A stretch of 10,410 bases of DNA. Origin: Candidatus Parcubacteria bacterium (lineage in GTDB: Bacteria > Patescibacteriota > Patescibacteriia > CAIXNZ01). The stretch spans positions 1 through 10,410 of the forward strand of contig JAPLYF010000017.1 in NCBI GenBank assembly GCA_026395675.1, written 5' to 3'. This document shows positions 1 to 4,530 of the stretch, in pieces. A program made the position numbers and the translations under genes. Position 1 is the first letter of the stretch, and each line of letters opens with the position of its first letter. The notes below the pieces were generated by a model, which did no database searches, was not told where the DNA came from, and worked only from the letters and a program-made list of their open reading frames with translations.

Positions 1-2
1 TG

Positions 3-1235
3 GAAGAAATTGATAAACTGGATATTTTTCCAGCTTCGCCGTTTATGACTTCCAGAGATTCAATTGAACGCGCTTTAAAATCAATTGAAGCTGAACTAAA
101 AGAAGTTTTGCCGACTCTGCCACAATTAGAAGCGCACCGTTTGGAAAAGAGAACTAAATATGACCTGGAAATGATTCGCGAATTGGGCTATTGCAAGGGC
201 ATTGAAAATTATTCGCGGCATTTTGACGGCCGGGCGCCAGGACAACCGCCGCAAACCTTGATAAATTTTTTCCCAGAGGATTTTTTAATGATTATTGATG
301 AGTCGCATCAGTCTTTGCCTCAGGTTCATGGTATGTATAAAGGCGATAAGTCCAGGAAGCAAAATTTAATTGATAATGGCTTTCGCTTGCCGTCTGCTTA
401 TGACAACCGTCCCTTAAAATTTGAAGAATTTGAAAAGTACTTAAAGCACGTGGTTTATACTTCAGCCACGCCAGCTGATTATGAAATCAGAAATTCCGGG
501 CAAGTGGTTGAGCAGATAATTCGGCCGACTGGTTTGGTTGATCCGGAAATCTTTGTCAGGCCGAGCGCTGGGCAAATGGATGATTTAATTGCAGAAATAA
601 AAAAGACCATTGCTATGGGTAATCGCACTTTGGTTACGACTTTGACCAAGCAAATGGCTGAAGATTTGACTGATTATTTTTTGAAAAAAGATATTAAGGT
701 TAATTATCTGCATTCAGAAGTGGACACCTTGGAACGCACAGAAATCATTCATGACTTGCGGCGGGGCAAGTATGATGTTTTGGTAGGCATTAATTTATTG
801 CGCGAAGGTTTGGATATTCCCGAAGTCGGTTTGGTCGCTATTTTGGATGCGGATAAAGAAAGTTTTCTACGTGACGCGAGGAGTTTGATTCAAACAATTG
901 GTCGAGCTAGTCGCAATGTTGATTCCAAAGTTTTAATGTATGCTGATATCACAACCGGCTCAATGAAAGAGGCAATCAGAGAGACAAATCGCCGTCGCAA
1001 AATTCAGACCGCGTATAATCAAGAACATAAGATTACACCGGCGTCTATTATTAAGGCCATTAAAGAAAAACCAGCTACTATTAAAAAAGAAGCTGATAAG
1101 TTTGGGTTAAAGAAAGTCGGTTCATTAGAGGAATTAATTATTGAAATGGAAACCCAGATGCAGATCGCGGCCGAGAACTTAGATTTCGAAAAGGCTATAG
1201 AAATTCGGGATGAGATAAGAAAGCTAAGGAGTTAA
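3..1235 (+). CDS. uvrB: UvrABC system protein B (excision nuclease subunit B), 3' part, 5' end outside window
   Basis: UvrB is the cytoplasmic helicase-like subunit of nucleotide excision repair: UvrA loads it on damaged DNA, it verifies the lesion and it recruits UvrC. The reading frame is open from base 3, so the ATG at 45 is internal; 410 residues are present, corresponding to roughly the last 60% of a protein usually about 670 aa long. Visible landmarks in order are GYCKGIENYSRHFDGR, the motif II-like IIDESH followed by SLPQ, YTSATP, TTLTKQMAEDLTDYF, HSEVDTLERTEIIHDLR, GINLLREGLDIPEV and the motif VI QTIGRASRN. A C-terminal UVR domain (IIEMETQMQIAAENLDFEKA onward) is the UvrC-contacting segment. 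The Walker A motif and beta-hairpin lie upstream of the window. The stop at 1233-1235 is followed by a second, diverged copy of the last 17 codons (see 1284-1337), so the present C-terminus may have been rebuilt by recombination. Family identity is near certain. Confidence 0.98.
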   Translation, partial: EEIDKLDIFPASPFMTSRDSIERALKSIEAELKEVLPTLPQLEAHRLEKRTKYDLEMIRELGYCKGIENYSRHFDGRAPGQPPQTLINFFPEDFLMIIDESHQSLPQVHGMYKGDKSRKQNLIDNGFRLPSAYDNRPLKFEEFEKYLKHVVYTSATPADYEIRNSGQVVEQIIRPTGLVDPEIFVRPSAGQMDDLIAEIKKTIAMGNRTLVTTLTKQMAEDLTDYFLKKDIKVNYLHSEVDTLERTEIIHDLRRGKYDVLVGINLLREGLDIPEVGLVAILDADKESFLRDARSLIQTIGRASRNVDSKVLMYADITTGSMKEAIRETNRRRKIQTAYNQEHKITPASIIKAIKEKPATIKKEADKFGLKKVGSLEELIIEMETQMQIAAENLDFEKAIEIRDEIRKLRS

Positions 1236-1248
1236 TTATTGGGATTCA

Positions 1249-1283
1249 CCCTCTGAAGCTCCGCGGCGCGGAGCGAAGGAGGG
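1249..1283. repeat. REP-like palindrome (copy 1) between the two uvrB tails
   Basis: CCCTC-TGAA-GCTCCGC is followed by a 3-nt loop and GCGGAGC-GAAG-GAGGG. Outer (5 bp) and inner (7 bp) stems flank a symmetric 4x4 internal loop TGAA/GAAG rich in potential G-A pairs. A second copy of the same design lies at 9334-9362 (complementary orientation), with a shorter inner stem and a different hairpin loop. The position right after the uvrB stop would place it in the uvrB mRNA 3' end. It has no following T-run, so it is not a textbook terminator. Confidence 0.75.
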
Positions 1284-1337
1284 GATTTTGAAAAGGCAAT
1301 TGAGATTAGAGACGAGATAAGAAAATTAAAACATTAA
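1284..1337 (+). pseudogene. Detached second copy of the uvrB 3' end (17 codons plus stop)
   Basis: Translated in the same frame as uvrB, this stretch reads DFEKAIEIRDEIRKLKH-stop. The end of uvrB at 1182-1235 reads DFEKAIEIRDEIRKLRS-stop, so 15 of 17 residues match. At DNA level the 51 coding bases differ at 13 positions, and every difference in the first 15 codons is synonymous (for example ttc/ttt, gct/gca, cgg/aga, cta/tta). The copies start exactly 102 nt apart, and a palindrome (1249-1283) fills most of the gap between the uvrB stop and this copy. No start codon or ribosome binding site precedes it, so it is probably a remnant and not a gene. Two protein-conserved but synonymously diverged tails suggest each evolved as a real uvrB end before being joined here. 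Confidence 0.8.
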
Positions 1338-1342
1338 TCTTC

Positions 1343-1440
1343 GGGCAAAAACGCCCGTTCTGCGGATTGACACACTTCAGTGTGTTACAGTAACAGACTA
1401 AAGTCTGTCATTCCATTCCTGGGGCGTTTTCGCCTCGCCC
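1343..1440. repeat. Composite palindrome: outer arms enclosing two covarying hairpins
   Basis: Outer arms AAAACGCCC (1348-1356) and GGGCGTTTT (1422-1430) are exact complements, with GGGC/GCCC pairing further outside (1343-1346 with 1437-1440). Inside lie ACACACT-tc-AGTGTGT (1370-1385) and ACAGACT-aa-AGTCTGT (1393-1408). These are the same 16-nt hairpin with one compensatory C-G to G-C swap. A third palindrome, TGTTAC-a-GTAACA (1383-1395), overlaps both, so it is mutually exclusive with them. CGGGC/GCCCG (1342-1346 with 1353-1357) can also form a local hairpin that competes with the outer arm. This fills most of the uvrB to ABC-transporter spacer; no gene is seen in it. Confidence 0.7.
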
Positions 1441-1469
1441 TTATAATAATTATTTAAAAATGCTATAAT
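1441..1469 (+). promoter_or_regulatory. Promoter of the ABC transporter gene (extended -10)
   Basis: TGC-TATAAT (1461-1469) is a consensus -10 with the TGn extension. At 17 nt upstream the -35 position holds TTATAA (1441-1446), a weak match to TTGACA. Transcription would begin near 1476, leaving a short leader with AAGGGG (1478-1483) as ribosome binding site 9 nt before the ATG at 1493. Confidence 0.7.
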
Positions 1470-1492
1470 ATCCCTACAAGGGGTCTTTTTTT

Positions 1493-3268
1493 ATGCCAAA
1501 AAAAGAAAATAAATATAAAATTACAGTCGCCCTATTTTTTATCTGGGCTTACATCAGAAAATATCGTCTGGTGCTTTTTATTTTATTGTCGACTATCATT
1601 ATTATTGCTTTGGCTGATGTATTTACTCCCTTTTTACTTGGTAAAATTGTTGATAGTTTTTTAAGTAAAACTTTAATTTTAGGTTTTACTTGGCCAACAA
1701 TTATTATTATTTGGATAATAGTTACTTTGATAAAAATAGCTGCCGGCCGGGTCCGAAGCAGAATTTCTGTCTGGCTGGAAGTAAGTGCTGAAAAAGATTT
1801 AGTTCAGGATTTGGTAAGTAAGATTTTTATTGTGCCGATAAAATATCATCATAATCGTAAGCCGGGCGAGATTTTAAAAAAAATTGATCGAGCTGTTAAT
1901 GCCATTGATTTAATGATCGATAGTTTAATTTATGCTTTTATTAGTAATTTGTTCAGCATTGCCATGGCTTTAGTTATTATTATCAGCATTAAATGGGAAA
2001 TCAGCTTAATTAATTTTTTGATATTACTGCTGTTTTTCTTTTTTTCCATAAAATTTCGATTAAAAAACATTTTACAGCTCAGGAAAAAAATCAATGTTTT
2101 ATATGATAAAATATCTGGCTATATCGGCGATTTTATTGCTAACATTTTTACTATTAAGGTCAATACCACAGAAAAACAGGAAATGAAAAGATTGGATGCA
2201 GATTATAGTAAAACATTGGATTTTATAGACAGGCAAATGAAATTATGGACTCAGGTGAATGCTGGCCAGGGTATTATCACTAATACAGGTATTATTTTAA
2301 CTGTAATTTTGGGCAGTTATTATTTGCTGCAAGGGCAAATCAGTCCGGGCCAATTTACCATGCTGGTCGCTTTTATCCCCTTGATTTATCAGCCAATTTG
2401 GTGGATGGCTGATCAATATCGCGGCTTAAAAAGAATGTCAGTTGATATTTATGGAGCGCAGAAGATATTAAATTTGAAATCGGAACCGGTTTTAATGCTG
2501 GAAAAGCCGGCAACTGAAATAACCGGAAAAATTGAATTTAAAAATGTTGATTTTAAATATCCTGAAAGAAATCAGGGCGTATTGCAGCATGTCAGCTTTA
2601 AGGTACAAGCCGGACAGACCTTGGCTATCTTTGGCGAAACCGGCTCAGGCAAAACAACTATTTATAATTTACTTTTGCGTTTATATGATCAGGATGGCGG
2701 TAAGATTTTGTTTGACGATTTTGATTCCAGAGAATTAAAACGTGAATCTATCAGATCGCAAATTGCCGTCGTACCTCAAGACCCCAGTTTATTCAATGAA
2801 AGTATTTTAGATAATATCAGGTATGGCAGACAAAATGCATCTATGGCTGAGGTTATAGCTGCTGCTAAAATTGCCAATGCCCATAATTTTATAATGCAAT
2901 TACCCAAAGATTATCAGACAAAAGTCGGCGAGCGTGGTGTTAAGCTATCGGGCGGTCAAGTTCAGAGAATTGCCATTGCCCGGGCTGCCTTGCGCAACCC
3001 CAAAATTTTAATTTTAGATGAAGCGACTTCTTCCTTGGATCCAAAAACTAAATTTGAGGTGCTGGGTGCCTTGCGAAATTTGATCGCCGGACGAACAACA
3101 ATCATCATTACTCATGATTTTTCAGCGATTACTCAGTCAGCTGATAACATTATTGTTTTGGACAAAGGCAAAATCGTTCAACAAGGCACACATCATAAAT
3201 TAGTTTCCGCTCCCGGTATTTACAAGGATTATTGGCAAGTGCAGCAAAGTCATTTGCTGGAAAAATAA
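1493..3268 (+). CDS. ABC-type multidrug/lipid exporter, fused permease and ATPase (half-transporter)
   Basis: This is a 591-aa half-transporter of the type IV ABC exporter fold (MsbA/BmrA-like), expected to work as a dimer in the cytoplasmic membrane and to export a lipid, peptide or drug. The N-terminal part (about residues 20-310) holds the transmembrane domain, with hydrophobic spans near 25-48, 65-84, 143-165, 170-186, 262-280 and 285-303. The ATPase domain (about 345-580) has Walker A GETGSGKT (381-388), Q-loop Q429 in VVPQDPSLF, signature LSGGQ (485-489), Walker B ILILDE (505-510), D-loop SSLD (513-516) and H-loop H541, so it looks catalytically complete. Length is normal for the family. 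The ATG at 1493 is supported by AAGGGG 9 nt upstream and the promoter at 1441-1469. It is a single-gene unit ended by the palindrome at 3281-3310. The substrate cannot be read from the sequence. Confidence 0.93.
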   Translation: MPKKENKYKITVALFFIWAYIRKYRLVLFILLSTIIIIALADVFTPFLLGKIVDSFLSKTLILGFTWPTIIIIWIIVTLIKIAAGRVRSRISVWLEVSAEKDLVQDLVSKIFIVPIKYHHNRKPGEILKKIDRAVNAIDLMIDSLIYAFISNLFSIAMALVIIISIKWEISLINFLILLLFFFFSIKFRLKNILQLRKKINVLYDKISGYIGDFIANIFTIKVNTTEKQEMKRLDADYSKTLDFIDRQMKLWTQVNAGQGIITNTGIILTVILGSYYLLQGQISPGQFTMLVAFIPLIYQPIWWMADQYRGLKRMSVDIYGAQKILNLKSEPVLMLEKPATEITGKIEFKNVDFKYPERNQGVLQHVSFKVQAGQTLAIFGETGSGKTTIYNLLLRLYDQDGGKILFDDFDSRELKRESIRSQIAVVPQDPSLFNESILDNIRYGRQNASMAEVIAAAKIANAHNFIMQLPKDYQTKVGERGVKLSGGQVQRIAIARAALRNPKILILDEATSSLDPKTKFEVLGALRNLIAGRTTIIITHDFSAITQSADNIIVLDKGKIVQQGTHHKLVSAPGIYKDYWQVQQSHLLEK

Positions 3269-3280
3269 AAGATAAATTTA

Positions 3281-3310
3281 AAAGCCCTCCGACGTACGTC
3301 GGAGGGCTTT
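3281..3310. terminator. Perfect 30-bp palindrome, bidirectional terminator between convergent genes
   Basis: The arms are 15-bp exact complements (AAAGCCCTCCGACGT and its reverse complement) with no spacer. It lies 12 nt after the ABC transporter stop and 36 nt after the stop of the opposing secreted-protein gene. Each strand ends the stem with GGGCTTT followed by AT-rich sequence, so it can act as an intrinsic terminator in both directions. The zero-spacer ACGTACGT centre is unusual for a plain terminator. Confidence 0.8.
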
Positions 3311-3346
3311 ATATATTAAACAAACACCGTTTTCTCTTCTATTCTT

Positions 3347-3679
3347 TTATCTAATTCCAAAAATAATCGCTGGATAACCGTAACCAACTATAACTGAAAA
3401 AGGAGGCGGTGGCCAGAGGCAGGGTACTGGAGCAGGTGCATAATTACCAACCGCTAAAAGTAAGGGAAATATTGGCAATAATATAGTGCCACTCCCTATG
3501 CCCCCAGGATTTACGACCATAACCAGAAATTGCCCCGAAGTGCAAGGAGAAATTAAAGTAGTTTGGCCGCCAAAAGGTAGCTGCGCAAAGACTGGTCTGC
3601 TTCCTAAAACCGAACTGGCAATTAAGCTTAGAGATAAGAGTATGGAAAAAAGCGCAATAAGTTTTATAAAGTTTTTCAT
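3347..3679 (-). CDS. Small secreted protein of unknown function (signal peptide, PC...PCL cysteines)
   Basis: A 110-aa protein beginning MKNFIKLIALFSILL, a clear Sec signal peptide: Lys at 2 and 6, a hydrophobic core near 7-26, and a likely cleavage after VFA at residue 32. The mature part is about 78 aa, rich in Gly, Pro and hydrophobic residues, with two cysteines (C46 in SPCTSG, C87 in PVPCLWPPPP) that could form a disulfide after export. A GGxxTxxxPC...PCL layout is, as I recall it, shared by many short exported Patescibacteria proteins of unknown role; this is from memory, not a search. The start at 3679 is preferred because the signal peptide begins there and a -10 element lies exactly 6 nt upstream, which implies a leaderless mRNA; there is no Shine-Dalgarno. 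Another frame overlapping it is judged a shadow. Confidence 0.75.
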   Translation of the reverse strand: MKNFIKLIALFSILLSLSLIASSVLGSRPVFAQLPFGGQTTLISPCTSGQFLVMVVNPGGIGSGTILLPIFPLLLAVGNYAPAPVPCLWPPPPFSVIVGYGYPAIIFGIR

Positions 3680-3685
3680 GTTCTA

Positions 3686-3694
3686 AGTATAGCA
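3686..3694 (-). promoter_or_regulatory. Extended -10 promoter of the secreted-protein gene, giving a leaderless mRNA
   Basis: Read on the minus strand this is TGC-TATACT, followed by six bases and then ATG. The expected start point (7 nt after the -10) falls on the A of the ATG at 3679. No good -35 is present at 17 nt (T-rich, inside the U-run of the upstream terminator), as is typical of extended -10 promoters. Confidence 0.7.
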
Positions 3695-3703
3695 TGATTT
3701 TGC

Positions 3704-3736
3704 AAAATTAAAAAAGGAGCTTTTTAGGGCTCCTTT
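3704..3736 (-). terminator. Intrinsic terminator of the 154-aa gene
   Basis: On the minus strand an 8-bp stem AAAGGAGC/GCTCCTTT with an 8-nt loop is followed by a T-rich run, starting 22 nt after the stop codon at 3759. The T-run overlaps the region just upstream of the next gene's -10, so termination and re-initiation are packed into about 50 nt. Confidence 0.85.
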
Positions 3737-3758
3737 AAGTTATTGAAAATTTTGGATT

Positions 3759-4223
3759 TTAGGCGGCGACTGGCTGCCAACGAGTGGCTATTAAGGCCCC
3801 TGATCTGATAGGATTAGCCGTTCTTATTTCGTCTTTGTGAATTTTTGTCTTTTTTTGTTCTTCCTTTTCACTGACGAATTCCTTTTTAGATCTTATCCGC
3901 AGGGCATTTTTTCCAAAATGCCTCTTGGCGAATTTTTCCAGGGCCTCAATCCGATTTCTGGCTAGAATAGTGGTGAAATGTTCTTCGCCGTTTCCATTGG
4001 GGAAAAAGACAAAGAAATATTCAAAGTTCTTCTTGAATTCATCGTGGGTGATGATCGTGATTTCATGGCCATTGGGCTTATAGGGATGAGAGTGCATTGA
4101 TTTTTTAAATTTTTCTTTTGCTCCTTCAGCATCTGTAGCCCATAAGCTTGAGGATCGGTCTCCTTTGAAAGGAGTGTTATCTTCATAAATGATTGTAAAG
4201 AAAGCCAGCTCTTGGTTTACCAT
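3759..4223 (-). CDS. Uncharacterised 154-aa protein made of two similar halves
   Basis: Not recognised as a known family. The start MVNQELAFF at 4223 is chosen over the farther ATG at 4298 for two reasons: AAAGGAG lies at ideal spacing upstream, and the promoter at 4270-4298 puts the transcript start near 4263, so the far ATG would not be transcribed. The protein looks like an internal duplication. Residues 5-63 (AFFTIIYEDN, LWATDAEGAKEKFKK, ITIITHDEF) align by eye with 67-116 (YFFVFFPNGN, ILARNRIEALEKFAK, LRIRSKKEF), each suggesting strand-helix-strand with a shared AxxxxxAxEKFxK helix. The tail (117-134) is highly charged, and the C-terminus reads RWQPVAA. No signal peptide, membrane span or catalytic motif is seen, so it is probably a small cytoplasmic protein. 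It is transcribed alone, divergently from the uvrA leader; no functional link to repair can be shown. Confidence 0.8.
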   Translation of the reverse strand: MVNQELAFFTIIYEDNTPFKGDRSSSLWATDAEGAKEKFKKSMHSHPYKPNGHEITIITHDEFKKNFEYFFVFFPNGNGEEHFTTILARNRIEALEKFAKRHFGKNALRIRSKKEFVSEKEEQKKTKIHKDEIRTANPIRSGALIATRWQPVAA

Positions 4224-4269
4224 GTTTTTCTCCTTTACAAAAAAACGAGGGTGTTTGATTGGATATATT

Positions 4270-4298
4270 AGTATATCATATATATAATAACTTGTCAA
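4270..4298 (-). promoter_or_regulatory. Strong promoter of the 154-aa gene
   Basis: On the minus strand this is TTGACA (4293-4298), a 17-nt spacer and TATACT (4270-4275). The expected start near 4263 leaves a leader of about 40 nt carrying the AAAGGAG ribosome binding site. The -35 box is only 22 bp from the -35 box of the opposing promoter at 4321. Confidence 0.85.
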
Positions 4299-4320
4299 GT
4301 TCTGAACCGAAAGACGAGGT

Positions 4321-4349
4321 TTGACAGCTTAGCTTTTGGGGTGTATACT
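4321..4349 (+). promoter_or_regulatory. Strong promoter for the uvrA leader / small RNA
   Basis: TTGACA (4321-4326), a 17-nt spacer and TATACT (4344-4349) form a near-consensus housekeeping promoter. It uses the same -35, spacing and -10 as the divergent promoter at 4270-4298. Transcription should start near 4356, about 175 nt before the uvrA ATG. Confidence 0.85.
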
Positions 4350-4375
4350 GGAGGCAATAACTAACCCCGAAGGGG

Positions 4376-4392
4376 TCCCTTTGGGAATTTTT
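4376..4392 (+). terminator. Short terminator-like hairpin in the uvrA leader
   Basis: TCCC-TTT-GGGA is followed by A and TTTTT. The 4-bp stem is weak alone but stacks directly on the hairpin at 4364-4376, sharing T4376. It may act as a partial or conditional terminator. Confidence 0.45.
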
Positions 4393-4402
4393 CTTAAACC
4401 CG

Positions 4403-4429
4403 GTTTGCGTTGAAAAACGCGGACTTTTT
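4403..4429 (+). terminator. Intrinsic terminator in the uvrA leader
   Basis: GTTTGCGTT-GAAA-AACGCGGAC forms a 9-bp stem (two G-T wobbles) with a GNRA tetraloop, followed at once by TTTTT. It sits about 100 nt before the uvrA ATG, so most transcripts from the 4321 promoter should end here unless termination is prevented. Confidence 0.75.
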
Positions 4430-4438
4430 CCAATTGGA

Positions 4439-4511
4439 TACGAATCTACAAATTGCTACGAATACTACGGATAGTCCCAATACTTATTTGTAAAATCTGT
4501 AGACATTCGTA
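4439..4511. repeat. TACGAAT/CTAC inverted and direct repeat cluster upstream of uvrA
   Basis: Three copies of the pattern TACGAAT(0-2 nt)CTAC are present: direct at 4439-4449 and 4457-4468, inverted at 4499-4511. The outer copies pair as TACGAAT/ATTCGTA plus CTACA/TGTAG, with CAAAT/ATTTG further in, giving a long imperfect stem. The cluster ends 19 nt before the uvrA ATG. It may be a dispersed repeat or a binding-site cluster; it does not match the SOS box forms I know. Confidence 0.6.
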
Positions 4512-4530
4512 GATATGTAACATTACTATC

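Larger units (their letters stand above)
4356..4429 (+). ncRNA. Candidate small RNA or attenuator leader upstream of uvrA
   Basis: A transcript from the 4321 promoter would carry three small stem-loops in 75 nt: ACCCC-GAA-GGGGT (4364-4376), TCCC-TTT-GGGA followed by TTTTT (4376-4392), and a 9-bp stem with a GAAA tetraloop followed by TTTTT (4403-4429). An alternative pairing AAGGG/CCCTT (4370-4381) competes with the first two. There is no ATG in the segment. It could be a free short RNA of about 75 nt, or an attenuated leader controlling uvrA. I do not recognise it as a named RNA family. Confidence 0.5.

Noticed and set aside
1368..1408. CRISPR-like array from the repeated ACA-ACT hairpins
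   Set aside because: There are only two units, they are adjacent palindromes with no unique spacers of uniform length, and no cas gene is in the window.
1471..1491. Terminator or attenuator in the ABC transporter leader (CCC-tacaa-GGG then T-run)
   Set aside because: The stem begins before the expected transcription start, is only 3-4 bp, and the GGGG serves as the ribosome binding site.
2532..2738. 68-aa plus-strand frame inside the ABC transporter gene
   Set aside because: It overlaps the ATPase Walker A region, which is certain coding sequence in another frame.
3444..3695. Overlapping reading frames on both strands across the secreted-protein gene
   Set aside because: They lack ribosome binding sites and domain features, while the 110-aa frame has a clear signal peptide and a placed promoter.
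4221..4298. Longer start (ATG at 4298, 179 aa) for the minus-strand gene
   Set aside because: The ATG lies inside the -35 box of the gene's own promoter and would not be transcribed; the ATG at 4223 has an ideal ribosome binding site.
4439..4511. LexA/SOS box upstream of uvrA
   Set aside because: No CTGT-N8-ACAG or CGAAC-N4-GTTCG form is present; the TACGAAT repeats do not fit either consensus.
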